NCBI RefSeq assembly: GCF_047276495.1
Contig: NZ_CP178543.1
Span: 4,836,001-4,900,000, forward strand
DNA: 64,000 bases
Source of the DNA: Capilliphycus salinus
GTDB taxonomy: Bacteria; Cyanobacteriota; Cyanobacteriia; Cyanobacteriales; Microcoleaceae
Direction of reading: 5' to 3'
Shown one piece after another: positions 27,066 to 35,832 of the stretch. Numbering within the stretch: position 1 is the stretch's first letter; each line of letters opens with the position of its first letter. The notes under the pieces are model-generated. The model did not search any database and was not told the origin of the DNA. It worked only from the letters and a program-made list of their open reading frames with translations. Made by a program: the position numbers and the translations under genes.

Positions 27066-28943
27066 ATGTCAAGAAAGAAAAAACGTGGTGTTCCAACCTT
27101 GTATTCAGAAAGCAAGGTAAAAGTCGGGGTATCTTTGACTCCTACTGGAGCAAAACGATTGGGTGACATTGCTAAACAACTTGGTTTATCTCGCTCTGAG
27201 TTCGTTGAACGCATCGCTAGAGGTGAGTTTGATGTTTCTGGAAATGGTAGTGAAACGACAATTACATTAGCCACACAAGCAGAAGCAAAAGCCTCTAACT
27301 CAGTCGCTAGTTTAGAGCAAAAGTCTGTTGCTCCCCAAGTCGAAAATCAAGCAAGTCAACCCTCTCAAAATCAAGATTCAACTGCTCTGGTTGAACTTCA
27401 AGAACGTTGTCAAACGCTTCAACGTCAATCAGAGGAACAAGCCAACACCATCAACAGTTTAGAACAACAACTCGCTAAACTGTCTCAGTTCGAACAACAA
27501 CTCGCTGAAACTGTCCCAACTGAAGACTATCAACAGTTACAACAGCAGTTACAACAGCAGTTAGAAACTGTTAAGCGGTTACAACAACAATTAACCCAAA
27601 CTGTCCCAACTGAAGACTATCAACAGTTACAACAGCAGTTACAACAGCAGTTAGAAACTGTTAAGCGGTTAGAACAACAATTAACTCAAGCTGTTCCAAC
27701 CCAAAATCATCAAAAGTTACAACAACAGTTAGAACAGCAGTTAGAAACCGTTCAAAACTTAGAACAACAATTAGCTGAAATGGTTTCATCTGAAGACTAT
27801 CAGCAGTTACAACAACAGCTAGAACAACAGTTAGAAACCGTTCAAAACTTAGAACAACAATTAACTCAAGCTGTTTCATCTGAAGATTATCAGCAGTTAC
27901 AACAACAGTTACAACAGCAGTTAGAAACTGTTAAGCGGTTACAACAACAACTCGCTGAAATGGTTTCGGCTGAAGACTATCAGCAGTTACAACAACAGCT
28001 AGAACAACAGTTAGAAACCGTTCAAAACTTAGAACAACAACTCGCTGAAATGGTTTCGGCTGAAGACTATCAGCAGTTACAACAACAGCTAGAACAACAG
28101 TTAGAAACCGTTCAAAACTTAGAACAACAACTCACTCAAACTGTTTCATCTGAAGATTATCAACAGTTAGAACAACAGCTAGAACAACAGTTAGAAACCG
28201 TTCAAAACTTAGAACAACAACTCACTCAAACTGTTTCATCTGAAGATTATCAACAGTTAGAACAACAGCTAAAACAGCAGTTAGAAACCGTTCAAAACTT
28301 AGAACAACAACTCACTCAAACTGTTTCATCTGAAGATTATCAACAGTTAGAACAACAGCTAAAACAGCAACTAGAAACCGTTCAAAACTTAGAACAACAA
28401 CTCACTCAAACTGTTTCATCTGAAGATTATCAACAGTTAGAACAACAGCTAAAACAGCAGTTAGAAACCGTTCAAAACTTAGAACAACAACTCACTCAAA
28501 CTGTTTCATCTGAAGATTATCAACAGTTAGAACAACAGTTAGAACAGCAAGAAGCAATCGTTTCCGAGTTGAGACAGAAATTAGAACATCAAAATGTCTC
28601 AATAACTAACTTAGAAAATCAACTCACCCGGATACCGGAACTTGAAAGCCAACTCGCTCACAGTTTAGCTTCCGCAAGTACAAAATCTCAAGCAGGAGTT
28701 TCTGTAGAAAGTTCTCCAAGTTCGACTCAAACCTATCACCAACCTCAGCCTATTTATCATCCCTGGAATACAAATATTGGGTTAAGCAACTCATCAGAAA
28801 GTTATGGAGCGTTAAAACAAAAAATAGAAGAACAGGAAAAAACCATCAACAATTTGCAACAAGAAATAATAGACTTAAGACGTCTAGCAACGATAGCAGA
28901 ATCTCATTTAGGAAGATGGCGTTCTAACACCTTCTCCCGTTAA
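27066..28943 (+). CDS. Putative ribbon-helix-helix DNA-binding protein with long coiled-coil repeat
   Basis: A 625-residue protein. The basic N-terminus MSRKKKRGVPTLY leads into a probable ribbon-helix-helix domain (about 17-55: KVKVGVSLTPTGAKRLGDIA, LGLSRSEFVERIARGEF), with one strand and two helices as in CopG/MetJ-type regulators. Residues 149-478 are eleven copies of a 30-residue Gln/Leu/Glu unit (xVSSEDYQQLxQQLxQQLE TVQNLEQQLxx), plus a diverged twelfth. These form a very long coiled coil. A Pro/Ser linker and a final helix (YGALKQKIEEQEKTINNLQQ) end the protein. I infer a dimeric DNA-binding head on a rod; function is unknown. ATG follows GAGGATAAGGCA. Confidence 0.8.
   Translation: MSRKKKRGVPTLYSESKVKVGVSLTPTGAKRLGDIAKQLGLSRSEFVERIARGEFDVSGNGSETTITLATQAEAKASNSVASLEQKSVAPQVENQASQPSQNQDSTALVELQERCQTLQRQSEEQANTINSLEQQLAKLSQFEQQLAETVPTEDYQQLQQQLQQQLETVKRLQQQLTQTVPTEDYQQLQQQLQQQLETVKRLEQQLTQAVPTQNHQKLQQQLEQQLETVQNLEQQLAEMVSSEDYQQLQQQLEQQLETVQNLEQQLTQAVSSEDYQQLQQQLQQQLETVKRLQQQLAEMVSAEDYQQLQQQLEQQLETVQNLEQQLAEMVSAEDYQQLQQQLEQQLETVQNLEQQLTQTVSSEDYQQLEQQLEQQLETVQNLEQQLTQTVSSEDYQQLEQQLKQQLETVQNLEQQLTQTVSSEDYQQLEQQLKQQLETVQNLEQQLTQTVSSEDYQQLEQQLKQQLETVQNLEQQLTQTVSSEDYQQLEQQLEQQEAIVSELRQKLEHQNVSITNLENQLTRIPELESQLAHSLASASTKSQAGVSVESSPSSTQTYHQPQPIYHPWNTNIGLSNSSESYGALKQKIEEQEKTINNLQQEIIDLRRLATIAESHLGRWRSNTFSR
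27510..28556 (+). repeat. Eleven-plus tandem 90-bp coding repeats
   Basis: Eleven in-frame units of 90 bp from 27510 to 28499 and a partial twelfth to about 28556, encoding 30-residue coiled-coil units. Units 8-11 are almost identical in DNA while units 1-3 differ more, so the array has grown from its 3' half. 30 residues is not a multiple of seven, so each unit must contain a heptad discontinuity. Confidence 0.95.
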
Positions 28944-28950
28944 ATTTCAA

Positions 28951-29017
28951 GTAGGGTGCATCAAACAATTATTTTTGAAAAGCCACAAAAATTTGTTTTT
29001 GATTTGATGGACTCTAC
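28951..29017. repeat. Dispersed inverted repeat GTAGGGTGCATCAAA / TTTGATGGACTCTAC
   Basis: Two imperfect 15-base arms flank about 35 bases. Relatives occur at 60364-60562 (duplicated) and in part at 61799. It lies just after the coiled-coil gene and could also act as a transcript end. Confidence 0.7.
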
Positions 29018-29083
29018 TTTTTGGGTAGGGTGTATCAGATAGAGAAGAGCTATCAAATAGTTGTTGCTTAAAACTTACACAGT

Positions 29084-29120
29084 AAAAATCCCCCAACCGT
29101 TAGTTTGCTGGAGGATTTTT
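29084..29120 (-). terminator. Terminator of psaL-psaI
   Basis: Read on the minus strand, AAAAATCCTCC pairs with the later GGGGGATTTTT around an AT-rich loop and is followed by T residues. It lies just downstream of the psaI stop. Confidence 0.7.
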
Positions 29121-29141
29121 CGTTGTGTTCAACCGAGAGTT

Positions 29142-29258
29142 TTAGGCTTCGCTTTCAATGTAAATGAACAGCAAACCCATCACAACAACGGGTAACAGCC
29201 AGCAAACAATCGGAATCAAAATCCAAGGCAAATATGCAGCCGCGTATGAACCGGTCAT
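29142..29258 (-). CDS. psaI: Photosystem I subunit VIII (PsaI)
   Basis: A 38-residue single-span membrane protein: MTGSYAAAYLPWILIPIVCW then LLPVVVMGLLFIYIESEA. The AAxLPWI...P.v.WL.P...M..LF.yIE pattern and length are those of cyanobacterial PsaI, which helps seat PsaL and trimerise PSI. It lies about 110 bases after psaL on the same strand, and both share the terminator beyond. GGAGAATTTAAG precedes the ATG. Confidence 0.95.
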   Translation of the reverse strand: MTGSYAAAYLPWILIPIVCWLLPVVVMGLLFIYIESEA

Positions 29259-29366
29259 CTTAAATTCTCCTATTTCACAGTAGCAAGATTTTCAGCGAGA
29301 TTGGATCTGAGTTGCTTTAACCCGTGTTAAAGGTTATCAAGTTCAAAAATTCAACTCAGAACGAGG

Positions 29367-29858
29367 TTAGTTGTTGACAATTCCTCGGAAAATATCATCG
29401 ACAACCGAGAAGTTTTCCAAGAGGAAGAAGGCAACAAAAGCCCCACCCATTCCACCGATAAAGAAGCCACCCGCAAATTGACTCCAGCCTTCAGAAGATT
29501 GTAAGAAATCAGCACCTTCAGCTTTTTTGCGGAAGGAAACTAAGCCATAAGCGGATAGACAAGCTGTTGCAATTAAAATCAGAGCAATTCCTGAAATTAA
29601 TCCGCCTAAGTTGGCACTGGTGCTATCGCGTAATGGCCCAAGTTTCACCCAGGGGCCAATGATAAAATAGCCGTGAGCCATGCCAATTTCTAAGCCGCGA
29701 ATCAAGGGAGAAAGGCCTTGACGATAAGCGGGTAAATTGCCGATAAATGTCCGTGTAAAATCGGAATCACTGATGGGTGTAGACAGATGTCCGGTGAAGG
29801 GATCGCCCTTATAGGGTTGAGCAAATCCTGAATCTCTGGCCTCGTCAGCCGCACTCAT
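29367..29858 (-). CDS. psaL: Photosystem I subunit XI (PsaL)
   Basis: A 163-residue PSI subunit needed for trimer formation. Signatures are KGDPFTGHLSTPISDSDFTR, TFIGNLPAYRQGLSPLIRGL, EIGMAHGYFIIGPWVKLGPL and FFIGGMGGAFVAFFLLENFS. Three hydrophobic segments are visible. ATG 29858 is chosen because of the strong AGGAGA site ten bases before it; a frame start at 29939 would add 27 residues not found in PsaL. The N-terminus MSAADEARDSG is normal for filamentous strains. Cotranscribed with psaI. Confidence 0.96.
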   Translation of the reverse strand: MSAADEARDSGFAQPYKGDPFTGHLSTPISDSDFTRTFIGNLPAYRQGLSPLIRGLEIGMAHGYFIIGPWVKLGPLRDSTSANLGGLISGIALILIATACLSAYGLVSFRKKAEGADFLQSSEGWSQFAGGFFIGGMGGAFVAFFLLENFSVVDDIFRGIVNN

Positions 29859-29979
29859 ATTGATTTTCTCCTGTATGTTTGACAATTGGTAGGAAACTTG
29901 AGCTTCTATTTTACGCATCTCGGCGTCATCTAGTCGCACAAATCAACAGGAGCGTTAAAAAAGTTCACATATTTGTTGA

Positions 29980-30684
29980 TTAATGTTTACTTCTGTACCA
30001 ATTCGCGAGTCTTGTGGGAGAAACGCCCAACAAATAGGCGATAATAATGATTTGATTGATTAACGTTGTCCGCAATACCCCCAACTTTTGCCAGCGTCGG
30101 CCCGAAGTTGTTACCGCCAGGGGGACAAGGGCAATTTTTCCCCGTCGCCGCAACCGGCGCACCAGTTCAAAATCCTCCATAAAAGGCAGTTGCGGGAAGC
30201 CGCCCCCATCCCAAAAGGTACTCGCTTTGAGAAAAATCGCCTGATCCCCGTAGGGCATTTGTAGAAATTGCGATCGCCATTTTACCCCCCGTTCAACCCA
30301 ACGTAAACCTCCCACAGATGCGGTTATTTTCAACTCAAACGCCCCCGCAACGACTTTGGGTTCATCGAGTAGCTGACGCACCCACTTCTCAAATTTCAGG
30401 GGTAATTGTGTGTCCGCGTGTAAAAACAGTAAAATCTCTCCCGTTGCTGATTTTGCGCCGATATTCATCTGATGGGCGCGTCCCCGATGGGTTTCGATAA
30501 TTCGCAGTTCAACATCTGCATTTTTCCCAAATGTTTGGGCGATTTCTATTGTATGATCTGCGCTGCCACCATCTACAATAATAATTTCAATTTGAGGAGC
30601 ATTTTGCAGGTTTGACAGCACGGAGGCGATGGTTTGTTCCTCGTTTAAAACGGGGAGAATAATGGAAATTTTATCTTCATTCAT
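29980..30684 (-). CDS. Family 2 glycosyltransferase, TIGR04283 (arsenosugar-type)
   Basis: A 234-residue GT2-fold enzyme. It starts ISIILPVLNEEQTIASVLSN, then EIIIVDGGSADHTIEIAQTF (nucleotide site), RGRAHQMNIGAKSATGEILL, FLHADTQLP (DxD-like HAD) and a C-terminal GDQAIFLKASTFWDGGGFPQ with LMEDFELVRRLRRRGKIALV-type end. This is the TIGR04283 family, named for linkage to arsenosugar biosynthesis. A TIGR04282 partner lies upstream on the same strand, separated by a MITE-like element. The real sugar substrate is untested. Confidence 0.88.
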   Translation of the reverse strand: MNEDKISIILPVLNEEQTIASVLSNLQNAPQIEIIIVDGGSADHTIEIAQTFGKNADVELRIIETHRGRAHQMNIGAKSATGEILLFLHADTQLPLKFEKWVRQLLDEPKVVAGAFELKITASVGGLRWVERGVKWRSQFLQMPYGDQAIFLKASTFWDGGGFPQLPFMEDFELVRRLRRRGKIALVPLAVTTSGRRWQKLGVLRTTLINQIIIIAYLLGVSPTRLANWYRSKH

Positions 30685-30812
30685 ACCATATCCGGTTGAT
30701 TAATTCTATTATGGGGTGGGGCGGGTTTATCTAAATAATTTCTGGGAAACACAGATTTTTGGGGAACCCGCCCCTACAAAATTATAATTAATTAATCGGA
30801 CATGATCTCATT
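30685..30812. mobile_element. MITE-like palindromic element (well-preserved copy)
   Basis: Outer arms ATATCCGGTTGATTAATT and AATTAATCGGACATGATCTC, inner arms GGGGCGGGTTTA and AACCCGCCCCTACAAAAT around a 30-base centre. It sits between two genes that are normally adjacent in an operon, so it looks inserted. Confidence 0.75.
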
Positions 30813-30874
30813 ATTCATTTTGAGGATTGTTAGGAAATCTATAAAAGATAACCGATGATAAATGATTGGAGAGA

Positions 30875-31462
30875 TTATTTTAAATCTTCGGGGCGATCAA
30901 TATCGGCTAACTGCGGTAACAATTCAACCGCTAAATTTAGACGTTCACAAACCGTTATCGTCTGTTGAAACACTTCCGAAGTTCCCCAATTAATCCCCAT
31001 AAAGACTTCCGGAATCAACCGACTTAACCCAATTAAATAATAACCCCCATCATCGGCAGGCCCCAACACAATATCCCCTTGTTTCAGCTTCTCAAACGCC
31101 CCAAATAAGATTTCAAGACTTAAATCCATGCAGTCGGTTCCAATTGCCGTTACAGCCGTTTTTCCCAACTCAAAAGCCCCTTGAAACGACTCTCGCAGGC
31201 GATCGCCCAAATCCCCACTTCCCTGCAAATTATACCGCAAATCCGCCCCCAACCAATCCCGCATCAATTCCCCATTTCCGCCCGTATAACAAATTTCAGT
31301 AGAAATCGGATAAGATGCGGCAAATTCTCTCACCAATTTAACCGTTTTTTCGGTCATTTGACGATGAAATTCCGCCGCACCTTCGGTCCCCAAAGCCGGA
31401 ATTAATCGGGTTTTCGTTTTCCCCGGTTCTGGATAGCGAGTAAAAATAATCAAATGTTGCAT
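30875..31462 (-). CDS. TIGR04282 / DUF2064 glycosyltransferase-like protein
   Basis: A 195-residue nucleotide-transferase-fold protein. It begins LIIFTRYPEPGKTKTRLIPA (the N-terminal 'r.P.pG.vKTRL.p' signature), followed by LQGSGDLGDRLRESFQGAFE, VTAIGTDCMDLSLEIL (GsDcP-like metal site) and VLGPADDGGYYLIGLSRLIP. This family (DUF2064) pairs with TIGR04283 enzymes, as here. ATG 31462 is preferred over the TTG three codons upstream. The pairing suggests joint modification of one sugar or glycolipid. Confidence 0.88.
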   Translation of the reverse strand: MQHLIIFTRYPEPGKTKTRLIPALGTEGAAEFHRQMTEKTVKLVREFAASYPISTEICYTGGNGELMRDWLGADLRYNLQGSGDLGDRLRESFQGAFELGKTAVTAIGTDCMDLSLEILFGAFEKLKQGDIVLGPADDGGYYLIGLSRLIPEVFMGINWGTSEVFQQTITVCERLNLAVELLPQLADIDRPEDLK

Positions 31463-31483
31463 TAATTCCAAATCAAATCAAAA

Positions 31484-33211
31484 TCACTCTTGACGCAATT
31501 CATTCAATTTAGTAAACAATAAAACCACCTCGCTTGTAAAGTCTCCCCATTGTTCGACCGGAAGATTGTAAGAGTCAAAACTGCGAATTTCCAAAACAGC
31601 ACCCTGCTTGCGGTGAGTCACACAAACCCCTTCAGGAGAAGTTGTTTCCCATTCCGGGCCAACAGATTCCATCGAAAAGTCTTCATCCGACCACTGTTTA
31701 TCTTCGCCGTTAAATATCCCCAGAACCCACTCAGAAATCGTCATTTCTGGATTAGCATCTATACTTCGACCCGTCTCTTTTCCGGCGGTTAAACTGTGAG
31801 GAAAAAGCGGTTTATGGGCGAGTGTTAAACTCAGTCCTGCGGCGGTCAGGATATGATTTAAAAAATCGGCATGATTGTTAATTTTAACCTGCTGTCGAAT
31901 CTCTCCCAAATTCGTTCGACTTAACACCGGAACTAAGATTTTACCCGTGCGAATTTTCGGGTGTAAACTCATTTCAGGATTTTCATGGTTAATAAATCGA
32001 TACTGACCCCCAACATAACTCCCCATCAAAGCAACCAGACCTTTATATTCTAAAGATTCATTCAGAGTTTGGGTTTCCTTAACCGCCTGAACAATCACAA
32101 TTTTATCCGCTTGTCCGATGACTAAACCCTGATAATAGTCCTCAGTTTTGAGATCAGAAATATTGTTGAATTTTGCCAGATTTTCTAACATCTCAAAAAT
32201 CCGATCCAGCCGGACTCCCGCAGTTACATGAAACGATCCTGAAATCTCATTACCCTTTTGAAAAGGATGCCATCCCAAAACATAATCTTCGGGGAGTTGA
32301 ATATATTCTCCCGTTTGCAAATTGACTAAATTATCACTGACCCAGTTTTTAAGATTTTCGACAATACGGGTTAATTCTTGCGGGTTTTTCGTCTCATTCA
32401 CCGGATCGGTAATATATTCACAATACCAACTATCCTCGTAACCATCGGGCGTTAGTTTCCAAGAGTTACCATTCATAATTGCGGTTTTACTCTTTTTAAT
32501 AGAACGGTCGTTAGTTGGAATAAAAGGTAATTCTCGACTTTTTGTTTTAAAGGGAGAAACTTCTTTTTGTTCGCTTTCGGGTTTTAGGTTTCCCTTTTGT
32601 AAATCCATCGGAACTTCGATTTCCATCCCGATTTGTCTTTGAACAATATTCTGGGGATTTATAGTCGGATTCGGAAAACTCAATTGATAGTTAGAATCAA
32701 TCCTGAATTCATCGGCACGTTTACCCATTTTATCCGCTTCTTTTTCCAGGATTTTATTATCATTAACCGATGTATTATTAACTTGCAAAGTTGATTGAAC
32801 TCGACCCTGTATCTGTTGAACAACGTGCCAAAGTTCGTGGGGTAAATGTTCTTCTTGACCGGGCGCTAGATAAATATCTCGATCTTGAGTATAAGCTAGG
32901 GCTTGTAATTCCGCAGGTTTGGCAGAATTATAATGAACTTTCACATCATCGATAGAAAAACCGCAAAGATATTCAATACCCGCTTTCAACTCATCCGGTA
33001 TACCGGTTGTATTTTCTGGACTTGAAAAAACTTGAACCGGTGCAAATTTATCAGTTTTCTCGCCTTCGTTTTTATGTTGCGGAAATTGGCGGGTAACAGT
33101 CCACTGACAAAAGCAACGGCTAGCTTTTGAGTTGGGTTTCGACTGCTGATAAGTCATTAAAAATTCCTGTAACTGTTCCGGCGACAAACTCTTGGCTGTC
33201 ACTGTTCTCAT
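31484..33211 (-). CDS. eCIS-core (DUF4157) protein with large C-terminal domain, amidoligase-like start
   Basis: A 575-residue soluble protein with three parts. Residues 1-65 are polar. Residues about 66-165 are a DUF4157/eCIS-core domain: GIPDELKAGIEYLCGFSIDD, VKVHYNSAKPAELQALAYTQ, DIYLAPGQEEHLPHELWHVV with zinc-type motif HELWH (125-129). After a linker ending in IVQRQ, residues about 193-575 start IGMEIEVPM and contain SFHVTAGVRLDRIF and AVLEIRSFDSYNLP; the opening and the His/Arg placement recall amidoligase (glutamine-synthetase-like) enzymes, but this is weak. DUF4157 proteins are linked to extracellular contractile injection systems and to polymorphic toxins. No eCIS structural genes are in the window. 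No signal peptide. Confidence 0.8.
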   Translation of the reverse strand: MRTVTAKSLSPEQLQEFLMTYQQSKPNSKASRCFCQWTVTRQFPQHKNEGEKTDKFAPVQVFSSPENTTGIPDELKAGIEYLCGFSIDDVKVHYNSAKPAELQALAYTQDRDIYLAPGQEEHLPHELWHVVQQIQGRVQSTLQVNNTSVNDNKILEKEADKMGKRADEFRIDSNYQLSFPNPTINPQNIVQRQIGMEIEVPMDLQKGNLKPESEQKEVSPFKTKSRELPFIPTNDRSIKKSKTAIMNGNSWKLTPDGYEDSWYCEYITDPVNETKNPQELTRIVENLKNWVSDNLVNLQTGEYIQLPEDYVLGWHPFQKGNEISGSFHVTAGVRLDRIFEMLENLAKFNNISDLKTEDYYQGLVIGQADKIVIVQAVKETQTLNESLEYKGLVALMGSYVGGQYRFINHENPEMSLHPKIRTGKILVPVLSRTNLGEIRQQVKINNHADFLNHILTAAGLSLTLAHKPLFPHSLTAGKETGRSIDANPEMTISEWVLGIFNGEDKQWSDEDFSMESVGPEWETTSPEGVCVTHRKQGAVLEIRSFDSYNLPVEQWGDFTSEVVLLFTKLNELRQE

Positions 33212-33279
33212 CTTAATCTTTACAGAGAACCAATTACTGAAGTGAATTTTACATTTAGATTATATTTTAATCACCAATA

Positions 33280-33456
33280 TTGTAGGGGCGGGTTTTACAG
33301 TCACCAGTCACCCTTCGGGTTCAGCAGTCGCTCTCTTGCAAACTGTGCTTCTGACGGAAACCGCCGGTAGCAAAGTTTGCAAGAGAGTGTTTTCAGTGAA
33401 CAGTGACCAGTTATTAGTACAGTAACCATTTAGGGCGCATGGCCATGCGCCCCTAC
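33280..33456. repeat. Composite palindromic repeat
   Basis: Left end TGTAGGGGCGGGTTTTACAG, right end GGCCATGCGCCCCTACAA, enclosing an inverted pair CTCTCTTGCAAACT (from about 33331) and GTTTGCAAGAGAG (to about 33388), and a duplicated CAGT(C/G)ACCAGT motif. Probably nested repeat elements; no coding potential. Confidence 0.65.
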
Positions 33457-33460
33457 AATT

Positions 33461-34429
33461 TTAACGACTCATTTCTAACATTCGCTGAATGGGTTTTAAT
33501 GCGGCGACCCTAATATTTTCAGGAAGGGTAATTTCCGGGGTTCTATTTTTCATCGCCAGATAAAGTTTTTCAAGAGTATTCAAACGCATATGCGGACATT
33601 CATTGCAAGCACAACTATTCATCGGTGGGGCGGGAATAAACTGTTTATTACTCGCTTCTTTTTGCATTTGGTGAATAATTCCCGGTTCGGTTGCCACAAT
33701 AAATTCTGAACAGTCGCTTTCTTTGGCATATTTCAACAAAGCAGTCGTTGAACCGATATAATTCGCGTGGCGTAAAACCGGCGTTTCACATTCGGGATGG
33801 GCGATCACTTCGGCTTGGGGATATTCAATTTTTAGCTGTACAATCTTCTTCTCGGAAAAGTTTTCATGCACCATACAAGCCCCCTCCCAAAGCACCAAAT
33901 CCCGCCCAGTTTCCGCCATCACATAACGGCCTAAATTGCGATCCGGTGCAAAAATAATCGGCTGATCTTCGGGAATTTGCCGAACAATATCGACCGCATT
34001 TGAACTGGTGCAGATAATATCGCTCATCGCTTTAATTGCCGCACTACAGTTAATATAAGACACAACTAAATGATTCGGATGTGCGGCTTTAAACCGGGCA
34101 AATTCTTCGGGAGGACAAGTATCAGCCAGGGAACATCCTGCTTCTAAATCGGGTAACAAAACTAATTTATCCGGGTTAAGAATTTTAGCGGTTTCTGCCA
34201 TAAAATGAACCCCCGCAAACACGATCACATCGGCGTTGGTTTTGGCAGCTTGGCGAGACAAACCGAGAGAATCTCCGATATAATCGGCAACATCCTGAAT
34301 ATCGGGATCTTGGTAGTAGTGGGCGAGGACAACCGCTTTTAACTCCCGCTTGAGGTCATTGATGGCCGTAAACAAATCATCGGGGGTTGTTTGGGGTTTC
34401 GCTTGTTGATAGACTGTGGTTGTAAACAT
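33461..34429 (-). CDS. nadA: Quinolinate synthase NadA
   Basis: A 322-residue enzyme that condenses iminoaspartate with dihydroxyacetone phosphate to quinolinate in NAD synthesis. Signatures are VVLAHYYQDPDIQDVADYIG, DSLGLSRQAA, VIVFAGVHFMAETAKILNP, and three cluster-ligating Cys in LEAGCSLADTCP, LVLWEGACMVHE and SCACNECPHMRLNTLEKLY, which hold the oxygen-labile [4Fe-4S] centre. Length is that of the normal NadA. Monocistronic, divergent from the phosphoesterase gene. Start ATG follows AAAGGACGCATTC. Confidence 0.96.
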   Translation of the reverse strand: MFTTTVYQQAKPQTTPDDLFTAINDLKRELKAVVLAHYYQDPDIQDVADYIGDSLGLSRQAAKTNADVIVFAGVHFMAETAKILNPDKLVLLPDLEAGCSLADTCPPEEFARFKAAHPNHLVVSYINCSAAIKAMSDIICTSSNAVDIVRQIPEDQPIIFAPDRNLGRYVMAETGRDLVLWEGACMVHENFSEKKIVQLKIEYPQAEVIAHPECETPVLRHANYIGSTTALLKYAKESDCSEFIVATEPGIIHQMQKEASNKQFIPAPPMNSCACNECPHMRLNTLEKLYLAMKNRTPEITLPENIRVAALKPIQRMLEMSR

Positions 34430-34611
34430 GAATGCGTCCTTTCAGTTGGATGAGTTAACAAAACGTAACTTCTAATTATAGTTGATTTCACCAAAATATG
34501 CCGCAGATCGGGGGGGCTTGTCTGTTGCAATTGACACCACAGTTGAAAAATGGACTTTGAAAACGGACTGAAATTGCCTATTCTAGATCAAGAGAGGCAA
34601 GAGAGTCACAG

Positions 34612-35544
34612 ATGAATCAAAGTTGTAAACAAGTTATTAAGATTGCCGTCGTTGGGGACGTACACAACCAATGGGAGTCTCAAGACGCGATCGCCCTCAA
34701 ACAGCTAGAGGTTGATTTGGTGCTGTTTGTCGGCGATTATGGTAACGAAGCGGTTGAGGTCGTGCAGGCGATCGCGAATTTAGATTTGCCGAAAGCTGCG
34801 GTATTTGGCAACCATGACGCCTGGTATACGATGACCAAGTGGGGACGCAAACATCGCCCCTACGACCCGGAAAAGGAAAATTGGGTCCAGCAGCAAATGG
34901 ATCTGTTGGGAGAAGCCCATGTCGGTTACGGAAAGCGAGATTTTCCCGAATTTGGACTGACGGTGGTGGGAAGTCGCCCCTTTACTTGGGGAGGGCCAGA
35001 CTGGAGAGATGGTGAATTTTATCAAAAATGGTTTGGGGTTAACAGTTTTGAAGAGTCAACCCGTCGTATGGTAGAAGCGGTTGAAAGTTCAACTGAAAAT
35101 ACCGTGATTTTCTTGGGTCATACGGGGCCAACCGGGTTGGGAGAGGCACCAGAAGACCCCTGTGGGAAAGATTGGAAGCCCATCGGGGGGGACTACGGCG
35201 ATCCGGATTTTGCCAGTGCGATCGCCCAAACCAGGGCTTTAGGAAAACAAATTCCTCTCGTTACCTTTGGTCATATGCACCATAATCTTCGCCACACCAA
35301 AACTCGTCGCCGTAAGTGTGTTGAGGTGGGTTTGGAGGGGACGGTTTATCTAAATGCCGCCCGAGTCAACCGCATTGAAGACCGAAACGGCCAGAAACAA
35401 CGGAATTTTTCTTTGGTGACGTTAGAAGGCGATCAGGTGTCTGAGGCGAAATTAGTTTGGGTTGACCCCGATTTCCGCATCGCCGAAGAAGAAATTTTGT
35501 ATCGTCAGCCTCAGGCTGTTGTCGAAGCGGCATCTATGGTATAA
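34612..35544 (+). CDS. TIGR04168 family metallophosphoesterase
   Basis: A 310-residue calcineurin-like phosphoesterase. Metal motifs in order: VVGDVHNQWE (GDxH), VLFVGDYGNE (GDxx), AVFGNHDAWY (GNHD), VIFLGHTGPTGLG (GHxx) and VTFGHMHHNLRH (GHxH). The family is confined mostly to cyanobacteria and plant plastids and has no proven substrate. It is followed by a hairpin-capable region and tRNA-Ser. Confidence 0.9.
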   Translation: MNQSCKQVIKIAVVGDVHNQWESQDAIALKQLEVDLVLFVGDYGNEAVEVVQAIANLDLPKAAVFGNHDAWYTMTKWGRKHRPYDPEKENWVQQQMDLLGEAHVGYGKRDFPEFGLTVVGSRPFTWGGPDWRDGEFYQKWFGVNSFEESTRRMVEAVESSTENTVIFLGHTGPTGLGEAPEDPCGKDWKPIGGDYGDPDFASAIAQTRALGKQIPLVTFGHMHHNLRHTKTRRRKCVEVGLEGTVYLNAARVNRIEDRNGQKQRNFSLVTLEGDQVSEAKLVWVDPDFRIAEEEILYRQPQAVVEAASMV

Positions 35545-35647
35545 TCTTAAGTTAGCTTTGAAATTAGAGACCCGGATTGAGACCCTCTTTCCATCTCAAA
35601 GGCGGATCTCAAATCTCTAATCTCTAGCTGACAACAGAAGATGAATT

Positions 35648-35735
35648 GGAGAGGTGGCAGAGTGGTCGAATGCGCTCGACTTGAAATCGAGTAGAGGTTA
35701 ATAGCTTCTCGTGGGTTCGAATCCCACCCTCTCCG
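35648..35735 (+). tRNA. tRNA-Ser (anticodon UGA)
   Basis: Acceptor arms GGAGAGG (35648-35654) and CCTCTCC (35728-35734) pair, with discriminator G at 35735. The anticodon arm is CTCGA-CTTGAAA-TCGAG, giving TGA. A long variable arm (about TAGAGGTTAATAGCTTCTCG) marks a class II tRNA, and the T arm is GTGGG-TTCGAAT-CCCAC. The 3' CCA is not encoded. Confidence 0.96.
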
Positions 35736-35764
35736 TACTTTCAGCCCCTACAACATAACCTTTT

Positions 35765-35806
35765 GACGCGAATTTGACGCGAATTTGGAGCGAATTTGGA
35801 GCGAAA
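35765..35806. repeat. Short tandem 11-bp repeat
   Basis: GACGCGAATTT occurs twice, followed by GGAGCGAATTT and GGAGCGAAAC, just after the tRNA gene. No known function. Confidence 0.75.
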
Positions 35807-35832
35807 CTAAAATTCGCTCAATCAAAGAGTTA

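Noticed and set aside
27510..28556. Regular 90-bp repeats that could be mistaken for a CRISPR or satellite array
   Set aside because: There are no spacers, the period is constant, and the frame is open throughout; they are coding repeats of a coiled-coil protein.
33330..33390. CTCTCTTGCAAACT/GTTTGCAAGAGAG inverted repeat considered as a terminator of the DUF4157 or nadA gene
   Set aside because: It has no T-tract and lies upstream of the DUF4157 start and downstream of nadA only through a long spacer; better viewed as part of a repeat element.
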